Shown: positions 1 to 8,600 of the stretch, one piece after another
How the letters are laid out: each line of letters starts with the position of its first letter
Position numbering within the stretch: position 1 is the first letter of the stretch
Source: Galbibacter marinus
GTDB lineage: Bacteria > Bacteroidota > Bacteroidia > Flavobacteriales > Flavobacteriaceae
Direction of reading: 5' to 3'
NCBI RefSeq assembly: GCF_000300875.1
Contig: NZ_AMSG01000015.1
Location: forward strand, 1-64,000
DNA: 64,000 nt
Translations under genes and position numbers: made by a program
Notes under the pieces: model-generated
Databases searched by the model: none
Told to the model about the DNA's origin: nothing
What the model saw: only the letters and a program-made list of their open reading frames with translations

Positions 1-113
1 AAACCAGATCCGCTTCTCCCTTGATAAGAGGCATTAGCTTCCCTGATGGTTTGAAGGAGCAATACGGCCTGCTCATCGGTAGGCAAAAGCTTGATTTTCA
101 GAGTCATTTTCAT
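1..113 (-). CDS. TnpB-like RNA-guided nuclease/transposase accessory protein, N-terminal fragment
   Basis: The reading frame starts MKMTLKIKLLPTDEQAVLLL and runs off the window after 37 codons. The pattern of a short basic beta strand, then LLPTDEQ, then a leucine-rich helix is typical of the N-terminus of IS200/IS605 TnpB (OrfB) proteins. TnpB proteins are RuvC-type nucleases guided by RNA made from the element's right end. The catalytic RuvC motifs would lie outside the window, so intactness cannot be judged. After residue 27 the sequence no longer looks typical of the family, so an early frameshift is possible. Confidence 0.55.
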   Translation of the reverse strand, partial: MKMTLKIKLLPTDEQAVLLLQTIREANASYQGRSGSG

Positions 114-231
114 AATGCAAAGATCATAAAAGTTGCTATATGATTACATTTAAAAAAATAAGTTATTAACAAAGGGGATCACTGCTTTCCTCCCATCCAC
201 TAAAGATGAATGGGTTTCCGCAGTATGTTTA
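1..231 (-). mobile_element. Left end of an IS200/IS605-type TnpB element (partial)
   Basis: The window begins inside a TnpB-type gene read on the minus strand. About 70 bases upstream of its start lies a hairpin-forming stretch (181-224; outer stem ACTGC/GCAGT, inner stem CCCAT/ATGGG). A closely similar sequence (shared TCCCATCCAC, then TAAAG and AATGG blocks) occurs at 32874-32900, at the equivalent end of the decayed TnpB element there. That supports reading it as the element's left end. The right end lies outside the window. The outer boundary near 225-231 is inferred from an ATAAA stretch (minus strand) shared by both copies. Confidence 0.6.
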
Positions 232-249
232 TGAATATTTATATAATTG

Positions 250-281
250 TTTGTAAATCAATTAATATAATTGTAAATTTG
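250..281 (+). promoter_or_regulatory. Promoter of rpsA, Bacteroidetes type
   Basis: TTTG at 250-253 and TAAATTTG at 274-281 match the Bacteroidetes -33 (TTTG) and -7 (TAnnTTTG) elements, with a 20-nt spacer. Transcription would start near 288, giving an untranslated leader of about 115 nt before rpsA at 403. The leader contains CAGGAGG (300-306) and a perfectly complementary CCTCCTG (363-369). Confidence 0.6.
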
Positions 282-402
282 CACTCCTTTTTACTAAGCC
301 AGGAGGGAAAAGGGTTTGTTTAAAAATTAATAACAACATCTTCTGTGATTAAATATTGTTAACCTCCTGATTTAATACAGAATACAAATTATTCTCAGCA
401 AA

Positions 403-2226
403 ATGGCTGAAGCTAAAGAAACACAAAAAGAACAAGCGGCAGAAGCAACTTCTGCTCAAGCACAAACTGAAGTAAAAGAAACTGTATCTACTGAGGAGTT
501 TCTAAAGAACTTTAACTGGCACAATTACGAAGAAGGAATTGATCAAGTTGAAGACGAAAAATTAAAAGAATTCGAAAACTTAGTTGAAGAGAATTTCGTT
601 GATACAGCTGATGAGGAAGTTGTTGAGGGAACTGTAGTTCACCTTACTGACAGAGAAGCTATTATCGACATTAACGCCAAATCTGAAGGTGTTATTTCTT
701 TAAATGAGTTTCGTTACAATCCTAATTTAAGTGTAGGGGACAAGGTTGAAGTATTAATCGATGTTCGTGAAGATAAATCAGGACAATTAGTGTTGTCTCA
801 CCGTAAGGCTAGAACTATCAAGGCTTGGGATCGCGTTAATGCTGCTCACGATAAAGGAGAAATTGTTAACGGTTTCGTTAAGTGTAGAACTAAAGGAGGT
901 ATGATTGTAGATGTATTCGGAATCGAAGCTTTCTTACCAGGTTCTCAAATTGATGTGAAGCCTATCCGTGATTACGATGCTTATGTAGGTAAAACAATGG
1001 AATTCAAAGTGGTTAAAATCAATCACGAATTCAAAAACGTTGTTGTTTCTCACAAAGCTCTTATCGAGGCTGATATCGAAGAACAGAAAAAAGAAATCAT
1101 CGGACAACTTGAAAAAGGTCAAGTTCTTGAAGGTACTGTTAAAAACATCACTTCTTACGGAGTGTTTATCGACCTTGGAGGTGTGGATGGACTTATCCAT
1201 ATCACAGATCTTTCTTGGTCACGTATCAACCATCCAAATGAGGTGGTAGAGCTAGATCAGAAACTTAATGTTGTTATCCTTGATTTTGATGATAATAAAT
1301 CAAGAATCCAATTAGGTCTTAAACAATTACAGAAACATCCTTGGGAAGCTCTTGGAGAAGAAGTAAAAGTAGGTGATAAAGTTAAAGGTAAAGTAGTAGT
1401 TATCGCTGACTACGGTGCATTTATCGAAGTTGCTGAAGGTGTTGAAGGTCTAATTCACGTTTCTGAAATGTCATGGTCAACGCACTTGAGATCTGCACAA
1501 GATTTTGTAAACGTTGGTGATGAGGTTGAAGCTGTAATTCTTACATTGGATCGCGAGGAGCGTAAAATGTCTCTAGGTATCAAACAATTGACGCCAGATC
1601 CATGGACTGATATTACTTCTAAATATCCAGTAGGATCTAAGCACACAGGAATTGTACGTAACTTTACAAACTTTGGAGTGTTTGTAGAACTTGAAGAAGG
1701 AATTGACGGGTTAATCTATATCTCTGATCTTTCTTGGACTAAGAAAATCAAGCACCCTTCTGAATTTGTAAACGTAGGTGATAAATTAGAGGTTGAAGTT
1801 CTTGAACTTGATGTTGATGGACGTAAACTAAGCCTAGGTCACAAACAAACTACTGAAAATCCTTGGGATAAATACGAAAGTGAGTTTGGAGAAGGTACAG
1901 TTCATACCGCTGAAATTTCTGAGATCGTTGACAAAGGAGCTACTATTGAATTCAACGATGATATCGTAGCATTCGTCCCTTCTAGACATTTAGAGAAAGA
2001 AGATGGTAAAAAACTGAAAAAAGGAGAGACAGCTGAATTTAAAGTTATCGAGTTTAACAAAGAATTCAAAAGAGTTGTTGCTTCTCATACAGCTATCTTC
2101 AAAGAAGAAGAAGAGAAAAATGTTAAAGCTGCAGCGAAACGTAGTAATCAAGCGGAAAAAACAACCCTTGGAGATGCTAATGCAGAGCTTCAAGCATTGA
2201 AAGATAAAATGGAAGGAAAAGCTTAA
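403..2226 (+). CDS. rpsA: 30S ribosomal protein S1
   Basis: Ribosomal protein S1 binds mRNA on the 30S subunit and helps unfold and dock leaders. The 607-residue protein has an acidic, alanine/glutamate-rich N-terminus of about 60 residues followed by six tandem S1 (OB-fold) repeats. These are visible from the recurring G-x-V-x-x-x-x-x-G-x-F-V/I pattern, for example GTVKNITSYGVFIDLGGVDG and GKVVVIADYGAFIEVAEGVEG, each followed by a GLIHVS/GLIYIS-type strand. The ATG at 403 has no Shine-Dalgarno sequence just upstream, as is normal in this phylum. It is a single-gene unit with its own promoter and a terminator at 2259-2286. Confidence 0.97.
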   Translation: MAEAKETQKEQAAEATSAQAQTEVKETVSTEEFLKNFNWHNYEEGIDQVEDEKLKEFENLVEENFVDTADEEVVEGTVVHLTDREAIIDINAKSEGVISLNEFRYNPNLSVGDKVEVLIDVREDKSGQLVLSHRKARTIKAWDRVNAAHDKGEIVNGFVKCRTKGGMIVDVFGIEAFLPGSQIDVKPIRDYDAYVGKTMEFKVVKINHEFKNVVVSHKALIEADIEEQKKEIIGQLEKGQVLEGTVKNITSYGVFIDLGGVDGLIHITDLSWSRINHPNEVVELDQKLNVVILDFDDNKSRIQLGLKQLQKHPWEALGEEVKVGDKVKGKVVVIADYGAFIEVAEGVEGLIHVSEMSWSTHLRSAQDFVNVGDEVEAVILTLDREERKMSLGIKQLTPDPWTDITSKYPVGSKHTGIVRNFTNFGVFVELEEGIDGLIYISDLSWTKKIKHPSEFVNVGDKLEVEVLELDVDGRKLSLGHKQTTENPWDKYESEFGEGTVHTAEISEIVDKGATIEFNDDIVAFVPSRHLEKEDGKKLKKGETAEFKVIEFNKEFKRVVASHTAIFKEEEEKNVKAAAKRSNQAEKTTLGDANAELQALKDKMEGKA

Positions 2227-2258
2227 TTAAAAAAACTTTTCCAAAAATTTTAAATCTA

Positions 2259-2286
2259 AGACCCTCCCTTGTGGAGGGTCTTTTAT
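2259..2286 (+). terminator. Rho-independent terminator after rpsA
   Basis: A GACCCTCC/GGAGGGTC stem with a CTTGT-type loop is followed by TTTTATTATT. It lies 33 nt after the rpsA stop. Confidence 0.85.
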
Positions 2287-2430
2287 TATTGCTAAATTCT
2301 GCACTATAGCACCTTTGTTTAAGGTAATTTGTGATTGGACTTTCTTACCTGAACAGCCCTCATTTACTGTTCACCTCATAAAGAGATTTTGTGTAACTTG
2401 CCTGTAGTAAAACTAATTAATATAACAACC

Positions 2431-3279
2431 ATGAAAAGAATCTTCTTATGTGCTTTAATGGTCCTAGGTGGCCTTCAAATCAATGCACAAGTCCAGACTC
2501 CACATCCAAGCCCTGGTGCGACTATTTCGCAGACCGTTGGTCTTACCGAGGTAAACATTACGTATTCTCGACCCTCACTCCGTGACAGGGAAATATTTGG
2601 AGAATTAGTACCTTATGATAAGATATGGCGAACTGGTGCTAATGAAAACACTGTAATCTCCTTTAGCGATGATGTTATTATCGCAGGACAAACTTTGCCC
2701 AAAGGAGCGTATTCCTTATATACCAAACCAGGAGAAGAAAATTGGGATGTATATTTTTATACCACTACTAATAATTGGGGAAATCCAGCACAGTGGGATG
2801 CGTCCAATATAGCTGTAGAACTTCAAGTTACTCCAGTAACGTTTCCTTTTAAAATAGAAACATTTACGCTTTCCTTGGATAATCTTAATAATAGTGGTGC
2901 TGTGTTAGGAATTTTATGGGAAAACACCTATATAGGAATCCCTTTTGAGGTTCCTACTGATAAAAAGGCGATGGCTAGTATCGAGAATACTTTTAATGGT
3001 CCATCAGGTTCAGATTACTACGCTGCTGCAGTTTATTACTTCCAGCAAGGAAAGGATCTTGAAAAAGCAGAGCAATGGGTGGAGAAAGCAGTCTCTTTGC
3101 AAGGTGAACCAGCATTTTGGATGCTCTATCAGCAATCGCTTATCCAGCATGCCAACGGAAAAACCAAAAAGGCTATAGCAACCGCAAAACAGTCTATAAA
3201 TGCTGCAGAAGCAGCAGGGAATTCTGATTATGTTCGTTTAAATCAAAATTCTCTCCAAAAATGGGAAACTAAGAAATAG
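2431..3279 (+). CDS. DUF2911 family secreted protein
   Basis: This 282-residue protein has a Sec signal peptide (MKRIFLCALMVLGGLQINAQ) and a DUF2911 domain, recognised by the TYSRPSLRDREIFG and PYDKIWRTGANENT segments, followed by the conserved PKGAYSLYTKPG strand. The C-terminal third has helical repeats resembling TPR units (YYFQQGKDLEKAEQWVEKAV), as in other Bacteroidetes members. I chose the ATG at 2431 over an upstream frame start at 2389 because it begins exactly at the signal peptide. The molecular function is unknown. The protein is likely periplasmic or surface-associated. Confidence 0.8.
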   Translation: MKRIFLCALMVLGGLQINAQVQTPHPSPGATISQTVGLTEVNITYSRPSLRDREIFGELVPYDKIWRTGANENTVISFSDDVIIAGQTLPKGAYSLYTKPGEENWDVYFYTTTNNWGNPAQWDASNIAVELQVTPVTFPFKIETFTLSLDNLNNSGAVLGILWENTYIGIPFEVPTDKKAMASIENTFNGPSGSDYYAAAVYYFQQGKDLEKAEQWVEKAVSLQGEPAFWMLYQQSLIQHANGKTKKAIATAKQSINAAEAAGNSDYVRLNQNSLQKWETKK

Positions 3280-3300
3280 GCTTAAAAAATATGTTAATCT

Positions 3301-3347
3301 AAAACCACAGAATCAAAGTAAATTCACTTTTGTTTCTGTGGTTTTTT
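3301..3347. terminator. Bidirectional terminator between convergent genes
   Basis: AAAACCACAGAA (3301-3312) pairs with TTCTGTGGTTTT (3334-3345), with A and T tracts on either side. It serves the DUF2911 gene on the plus strand and the membrane-anchored protein gene on the minus strand. Confidence 0.8.
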
Positions 3348-4048
3348 TAGTTGTATGCCTTTAGATTTGTTAGTCTTATTGTTTGTAGTGGCAATTTGTG
3401 CTGTGAAGGTAAGAAAATATTGGCCCCAGTGACTTTCCAATCGTCCCAACTAGCCTTAAGTCCTCCTATAGGATTGTCTTTTGTCCACATCTTAAAACTA
3501 TTTGGAAAACCATCTTCGTTTAATAACCATAAATATGTGTTCTTTGGTTTTTGCTCATTATCCAAATATGTAACTAGTAACCCCTCACTGCCATCTTCTA
3601 ATTCAACACTGTGTCGCTGAACATTCGGATCCATAATTTCAAATGGAGCCACAAGCCAAAAAGAATCATTTATAAAATAAGTTTTTGCTTCCTCAATTAG
3701 ATCTTCTTTGGGATCTGTGTGCATTTTAACACCTTGGATGAATACCTCGCTTTTAGAGTAGTTGTTAAGATTTAATTGTACCTCAACATCCTCCCACTTT
3801 ACAATAACATGACCCTTTAGTTTGTTCCACTTATAATGATGCTTACCCTTAAAGGTCCACTCGAGGTACCTCACCTTTTTGTAATTTGTGTAGTTTATCG
3901 CCTTAAGCATTTTTTGAGTTAACTCTTCGGCCTTAGGTCCAGATTTGGATGGTGGAATGGGTTGATTTAAAATGAAGTAAGCCCCAGCTCCTAATAAAAG
4001 AACCACTATCGAGACAACAAAAAGAAATTTAAATAGTTTAGAAAACAT
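3347..4048 (-). CDS. Membrane-anchored protein of unknown function
   Basis: This 233-residue protein has one N-terminal transmembrane helix (about residues 8-27, FLFVVSIVVLLLGAGAYFIL) that acts as an uncleaved anchor. The rest is an extracytoplasmic domain rich in beta strands and aromatic residues (YLEWTFKGKHHYKWNK, KWEDVEVQLNLN, GLLVTYLDNE). The alternating strand pattern could fit a LolA/LppX-like half-barrel, but I do not recognise a named family. It lies 19 nt upstream of the gamma-glutamyltransferase reading frame on the complementary layout and reads in the same direction, so the two could be separate units or an operon with ggt downstream in position only. Confidence 0.6.
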   Translation of the reverse strand: MFSKLFKFLFVVSIVVLLLGAGAYFILNQPIPPSKSGPKAEELTQKMLKAINYTNYKKVRYLEWTFKGKHHYKWNKLKGHVIVKWEDVEVQLNLNNYSKSEVFIQGVKMHTDPKEDLIEEAKTYFINDSFWLVAPFEIMDPNVQRHSVELEDGSEGLLVTYLDNEQKPKNTYLWLLNEDGFPNSFKMWTKDNPIGGLKASWDDWKVTGANIFLPSQHKLPLQTIRLTNLKAYN

Positions 4049-4066
4049 AACTTAAGTTTAAGCGGG

Positions 4067-5749
4067 TTAAAATCCTACTGCGGTGTCATCTCCTCGACGA
4101 TCTGCACCGCCTTCTAATCGTCCATCAGGCAGAACATAGATTCCATCAACTTTTCCAATTATGCGGGATTGTCCATGTTTTATCTTGTAGCCTTTGTTCT
4201 TAAGGGTTTGTATGGTTAGAGAATCAAAACCATTAGGTTCCATTAAGACCTCATCAGGGAGCCATTGGTGATGGAACCTAGGAGCATCCACTGCCTGCTG
4301 CATCCCCATGTCAAATTCGTATACATTTAGCATGGTTTGAGCAACTGAAGTAATGATGGTAGAACCTCCTGGGGTACCCAAGGTCATGGAAAGGGCACCA
4401 TCCTTTTCAACGATGGTGGGAGTCATACTACTGAGCATTCTTTTCTCAGGGGCAATACTGTTGGCCTGACCACCCGTTAAACCAAACATATTAGGGGTTC
4501 CTGGTTTGACACTGAAATCATCCATTTCATTATTGAAGAAAAATCCAAGTTCTTCGCTGTATAGCTTGGACCCATATGCCCCATTGATGGTGGTGGTTAC
4601 AGCTATGGCGTTTCCCATAGGATCGACAATGGAGAAATGAGTGGTTTGATCGTGTTCTAGAATTTCTATCGCTCCATGGCCTACATCCGATGAGCTAGTC
4701 GCCGTATCAAAGGAAAATGACTTCATTCGCTTACGCAGGTATTCTTGATCTATAAGTTGATGTTGTGGTACATGTACAAAGTCAGGATCCCCTAGGAAAT
4801 ATGCCCTATCGGCATAAGCTCTTCTCTGAGCCTCAGTCAATAGTTGTATATGCTCTGTTCCATTATGGGAAAAATCTCCAATAGAGTAGGGTGCAACCAT
4901 CTTCATGATTTGTGCTAGGGTAATTCCTCCACTGCTTGGAGGGCCCATGGAAATGATTTTTAAATCTTTATACTTAAACTCAACTGCATCCCTCCAAATC
5001 GCTTGATATTGCTTAAGATCCTTTAGGCTTATAATACCACCATTAAATTTAATAAAATCTACTATTTTTTCTGCTATTTCACCTTGATAAAACCCGGCTT
5101 GACCGTGATCGCGTATTAGCTCTAATGTTCTGGCTAAAGATTGGTATTTAATAGTGTCCTTAGCCACAAACTGATTTGCAAAAAGGATAGTATCTCCACT
5201 TACCTCAACGATTTTATCTCTGTAATAATTTAAAGAATTCGCCTGTTTCTGGGTCACAACTACGCCTTTTTTAGCCAAGTCAATAGCTGGTTGGATAAGA
5301 GTATTGAATGGGAGGGTTCCGAATTTTTTGTGTGCAGCAAACATTCCTGCAACACTTCCTGGAACACCAACTGCGGATGCGCCTGTGGTACTTTTACCCG
5401 CAATCACTTCACCTAAAGAATCGAGGTACATTTGTTTTGTTGCGGCAAGTGGTGCCTTTTCTCTAAAATCCAGGGTGCCCGTAGTGCCATCCCTAAGACG
5501 GTAAACTAAAAAACCTCCACCGCCTATGTTACCTGCAAATGGAAAGCTAACGGCTAGGGCAAACTTAGTGGCTATCATAGCGTCAAAAGCATTTCCGCCT
5601 TTCTTTAAGATTTCTAGGCCAATTTCGGAAGCCTCTTCTCTAGCAGACACCACCATGGCATGATCTGCAATAGGACCTCTAGGGACATCCTTAGTCTTAC
5701 AAGCAAAGAAAGAAATAAGTAACAGGGTGAAGAGAAGTGTCTTTTTCAT
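4067..5749 (-). CDS. ggt: Gamma-glutamyltransferase, lipoprotein form
   Basis: The enzyme cleaves or transfers the gamma-glutamyl group of glutathione and related peptides outside the cytoplasmic membrane. The N-terminus has a lipoprotein signal with Cys17 (LLISFFAC). The autoprocessing and nucleophile site QTTH lies at residues 368-371, so Thr369 is expected to start the small subunit after self-cleavage. Further family marks are GNIGGGGFLVYR (substrate carboxylate loop), MGPPSSGGITLAQ and LGTPGGSTIITSV. At 560 residues it has the usual length. The gene reads away from the ACP phosphodiesterase-like gene, whose stop lies 18 nt upstream. Confidence 0.93.
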   Translation of the reverse strand: MKKTLLFTLLLISFFACKTKDVPRGPIADHAMVVSAREEASEIGLEILKKGGNAFDAMIATKFALAVSFPFAGNIGGGGFLVYRLRDGTTGTLDFREKAPLAATKQMYLDSLGEVIAGKSTTGASAVGVPGSVAGMFAAHKKFGTLPFNTLIQPAIDLAKKGVVVTQKQANSLNYYRDKIVEVSGDTILFANQFVAKDTIKYQSLARTLELIRDHGQAGFYQGEIAEKIVDFIKFNGGIISLKDLKQYQAIWRDAVEFKYKDLKIISMGPPSSGGITLAQIMKMVAPYSIGDFSHNGTEHIQLLTEAQRRAYADRAYFLGDPDFVHVPQHQLIDQEYLRKRMKSFSFDTATSSSDVGHGAIEILEHDQTTHFSIVDPMGNAIAVTTTINGAYGSKLYSEELGFFFNNEMDDFSVKPGTPNMFGLTGGQANSIAPEKRMLSSMTPTIVEKDGALSMTLGTPGGSTIITSVAQTMLNVYEFDMGMQQAVDAPRFHHQWLPDEVLMEPNGFDSLTIQTLKNKGYKIKHGQSRIIGKVDGIYVLPDGRLEGGADRRGDDTAVGF

Positions 5750-5767
5750 AAATATCTGTTGGGATTA

Positions 5768-6385
5768 TTAGATCTCTAAAGGGCTATTAGGATTATGGCG
5801 TGTTAGCTTTTGTAATTGCTCCGATGAAAATGTCTTTAATTCCTCAAAAAACGATGTGAACTCAGATTCAAATTCACTGTAGTGTTCTTGGAGATCTTCC
5901 GTAGCATAATTCATCTTGGATCTGTTTTGCGTTCTACGATTCATACCATTTAGTACCTTTGAAATCCCCTCAATCTTTGCATAACTCAATAGCCAATTAT
6001 CAGCTATTAAGTAGGGCATCATACGCTTGATATTCATGGGGAGTATGGGATAATGTTCCTGTAATAAGTCATAAAATTCTTCCACGTAAATATCCAAGGG
6101 TTGTTTACAGTAGTCTTGCCAATTTTTCGCTAAAAAGTGATCGTAAAAGATATCTACAATCACTCCGCTATAATGGCTGTAGTTCGCGTGAAGCTTTTTG
6201 GTGCTCTTTCGAACTGTTGGATGTGCATCAGTAAAGGTATCTATCGCTCTATGCAACAGGATTCCGTTTTTGTAATCTTGTGGATAGTCCTCATATCTTT
6301 TCCCACGTATACTATCAGCCATAAAATTGCCCACTTTGACTTTAGGGTTGTCTCCTGATAAATATATATGTGCTAAAAAATTCAT
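5768..6385 (-). CDS. ACP phosphodiesterase-like (DUF479) protein
   Basis: At 205 residues it matches the AcpH/DUF479 family. The N-terminus MNFLAHIYLSG, the VGNFMADSIRGK segment and GILLHRAIDTFTDAHP with VVDIFYDHFLAKNW are the family's HD-like metal-binding segments. AcpH in Escherichia coli removes the 4'-phosphopantetheine arm from acyl carrier protein. In Bacteroidetes the family is usually annotated this way without direct proof. The gene lies 18 nt upstream of ggt on the same strand. Confidence 0.8.
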   Translation of the reverse strand: MNFLAHIYLSGDNPKVKVGNFMADSIRGKRYEDYPQDYKNGILLHRAIDTFTDAHPTVRKSTKKLHANYSHYSGVIVDIFYDHFLAKNWQDYCKQPLDIYVEEFYDLLQEHYPILPMNIKRMMPYLIADNWLLSYAKIEGISKVLNGMNRRTQNRSKMNYATEDLQEHYSEFESEFTSFFEELKTFSSEQLQKLTRHNPNSPLEI

Positions 6386-6480
6386 AAATAAGGCGATTCA
6401 CTTTTGTGATGCTAAACTACCAAAGGATGACATAGCATCATTTGCTAAATTGTCAGGTACTAAAAGTACCATTTTTTTGG

Positions 6481-7377
6481 TCAACTAAACTGTTTGGCTA
6501 CCTGATCTGCTTTCCTACTGGTACTATAATCATAAAATCCTTCACCTGATTTTACCCCCAATTTACCTGCGGTAACCATATTTACCAATAGAGGGCAGGG
6601 AGCATATTTTGGGTTTTTAAATCCATCATGCATAACCTTTAAAATAAACAAGCAAACGTCCAATCCAATAAAGTCAGCCAGTTGTAAAGGTCCCATCGGA
6701 TGAGCCATTCCAAGCTTCATAACAGAATCGATTTGTTTCACTCCAGCGACCCTCTGAAATAGCGATTCGATTGCCTCATTTATCATTGGCATTAAAATCC
6801 TGTTGGCTATAAAACCTGGGTAGTCATTAACCTCTACAGGAATTTTTGAAATAGATTCACAAAGCTTCATGATTTGCATTAAAACCGTTTCACTGGTATT
6901 GTATCCTTTTATAACCTCCACAAGTGGCATAATTGGTACAGGATTCATAAAGTGCATTCCAATGAGACGTTCTGGATTAGATAGGGCGGTAGCAATTTTT
7001 GTTATTGAAATGGAGGAGGTGTTGGTAGCTAGTATTGTGTTATCGTTACAATAGTTATCTAAGGACTTAAAAATTTTTAATTTAAGATCTAGGTTTTCCG
7101 TCGCTGCTTCAACTACCAAATCTGCACTTGCCACTGCCTGCTTTAAATCCACGGTAGTTATAATGTTATCCAGAGTATTAGTTTTTACCTCTAGGGATAT
7201 TTTTTCTTTGGCTACTAATCTGTCTAAATTGGTTTCTATGGTTGATATTGCCTTATCAAGTGCTGATCCAGAAATATCATTTAGAAAGACTTTGTAGCCG
7301 TGTTGTGCAAAGGTGTGTGCAATACCATTGCCCATAGTTCCAGCTCCGATGACAGTAATGTTTTGAATGTTTTCCAT
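6481..7377 (-). CDS. hbd: 3-hydroxybutyryl-CoA dehydrogenase
   Basis: The 298-residue single-domain enzyme oxidises 3-hydroxyacyl-CoA with NAD. The Rossmann motif VIGAGTMGNGIAHTFAQHG opens the protein, NTSSISIT and the catalytic-histidine segment IGMHFMNPVPIMPLVEVI follow, and the C-terminal helical dimer domain carries GFIANRILMP. It is the right length for a stand-alone enzyme and is not fused to a hydratase. It lies 23 nt after the Gfo/Idh/MocA gene and is probably co-transcribed with it. Confidence 0.92.
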   Translation of the reverse strand: MENIQNITVIGAGTMGNGIAHTFAQHGYKVFLNDISGSALDKAISTIETNLDRLVAKEKISLEVKTNTLDNIITTVDLKQAVASADLVVEAATENLDLKLKIFKSLDNYCNDNTILATNTSSISITKIATALSNPERLIGMHFMNPVPIMPLVEVIKGYNTSETVLMQIMKLCESISKIPVEVNDYPGFIANRILMPMINEAIESLFQRVAGVKQIDSVMKLGMAHPMGPLQLADFIGLDVCLFILKVMHDGFKNPKYAPCPLLVNMVTAGKLGVKSGEGFYDYSTSRKADQVAKQFS

Positions 7378-7400
7378 GTAGTTTAGTTTGTGCTAGTTGA

Positions 7401-8366
7401 TTATTTACCTACAAGTTCAACAACTTTTAGTGCCACTCTTAGGGCAGCTGTTCCTTGTTCGAGACTAACTGCAGGGATAGTGTCGTTTTCAATTGCCTCT
7501 GCAAAGGTTTCCAATTCTGCAAGGATGGCATTGTTTTGTTGAACTTTCGGGTTTTCAAAATATATTTGTTTTTTCTCACCTTCAGCATTTTGAAGAATAA
7601 GAGCGTATTGATCAGGCTCCTTTGGTGCATTTTTCATTTTAACAACTTCGACCTTTTTATCAAGAAAATCTACGGATATATAGGCATCCTTTTGAAAAAA
7701 TCTTGATTTACGCATATTTTTTAAAGAGATTCTACTGGCTGTTAGATTAGCGACACAACCATTTTCGAATTCAATTCTTGCATTGGCTATATCTGGGGAC
7801 TGACTAATTACCGAAGTGCCACTTGCGTGAATCTCCTTAACAGGGGAGTTGACCACACTTAAAATAGCATCGATATCGTGTATCATTAAATCTAGTACTA
7901 CAGGGACATCAGTTCCTCTTGGGTTAAACTCTGCCAAACGATGGGTTTCTATAAACATTGGATTGTCAATTTTATCCTTAACCGATAAAAAAGCGGGATT
8001 AAAACGCTCCACATGTCCAACTTGCCCTTTTACTCCCTGCTGTCTTGCTAGTGCAATTAAATGCTCGGCTTCCTCCACAGTATTGGTAATGGGTTTTTCT
8101 AAAAACACATGTTTCCCTTTCTTAATGGCCTCAACGGCACATTTGTAGTGTGAGAGCGTTGGTGTTACAATGTCTACAACATCCACTGCGTCAATAAGGG
8201 CTTCTATGGTATCAAAATAACGATAGCCAAATTCGGCAACGATCTTTTTCGCTGTTTTTTCATCTGGATCATAGAATCCAACGAGTGTATATTTATCAGA
8301 TTGATTGATTAGTTTCAAATGAATTTTCCCAAGGTGGCCAGCACCTAGAACTCCTGCTTTAAGCAT
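7401..8366 (-). CDS. Gfo/Idh/MocA family oxidoreductase
   Basis: This 321-residue protein has an N-terminal NAD(P)-binding fold (GVLGAGHLGKIHLKLI), the family's lysine-proline motif in HVFLEKPITNTVEEAE and a C-terminal alpha/beta dimer domain with the histidine segment DLMIHDIDAIL. These enzymes reduce or oxidise sugars and related compounds. The exact substrate cannot be told from sequence. A well-spaced promoter sits just upstream (8384-8414), and hbd follows in the same unit. Confidence 0.85.
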   Translation of the reverse strand: MLKAGVLGAGHLGKIHLKLINQSDKYTLVGFYDPDEKTAKKIVAEFGYRYFDTIEALIDAVDVVDIVTPTLSHYKCAVEAIKKGKHVFLEKPITNTVEEAEHLIALARQQGVKGQVGHVERFNPAFLSVKDKIDNPMFIETHRLAEFNPRGTDVPVVLDLMIHDIDAILSVVNSPVKEIHASGTSVISQSPDIANARIEFENGCVANLTASRISLKNMRKSRFFQKDAYISVDFLDKKVEVVKMKNAPKEPDQYALILQNAEGEKKQIYFENPKVQQNNAILAELETFAEAIENDTIPAVSLEQGTAALRVALKVVELVGK

Positions 8367-8383
8367 ATAAGTATGTTTTTAAA

Positions 8384-8414
8384 CAAAAATAAGATTATTG
8401 AAGCACTCTTTCAA
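8384..8414 (-). promoter_or_regulatory. Promoter of the Gfo/Idh-hbd unit
   Basis: On the minus strand TATTTTTG (8391-8384) matches TAnnTTTG, and TTG (8414-8412) lies 20 nt further upstream. The predicted start is about 12 nt before the ATG at 8366. Confidence 0.45.
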
Positions 8415-8558
8415 CCTTAATTTTTAAAAGACTGAAATCTAACTAATTATTTTTATCCCTTAAAAATTCTAAAAATATTATAAAGAGCAACACTATGGCA
8501 ATCAGTCCAAAGGTGAATGCTAAGACTCATGCCACTACTTTTTTACATTGAAATTGTC

Positions 8559-8566
8559 TAGTTTTG
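8559..8566 (+). promoter_or_regulatory. Putative -7 element of pcm
   Basis: TAGTTTTG matches TAnnTTTG and lies 34 nt before the TTG start of pcm. No convincing -33 TTTG is seen at the expected distance. Confidence 0.35.
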
Positions 8567-8600
8567 TAGAAAACTAATCCATCTTAATATTCCAGGAGTT

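Noticed and set aside
6456-6478. GGTACTAAAAGTACC followed by T-tract, terminator-like on the plus strand
   Set aside because: No plus-strand gene ends here, and on the minus strand it lacks a U run. Probably not functional as a terminator for these genes.
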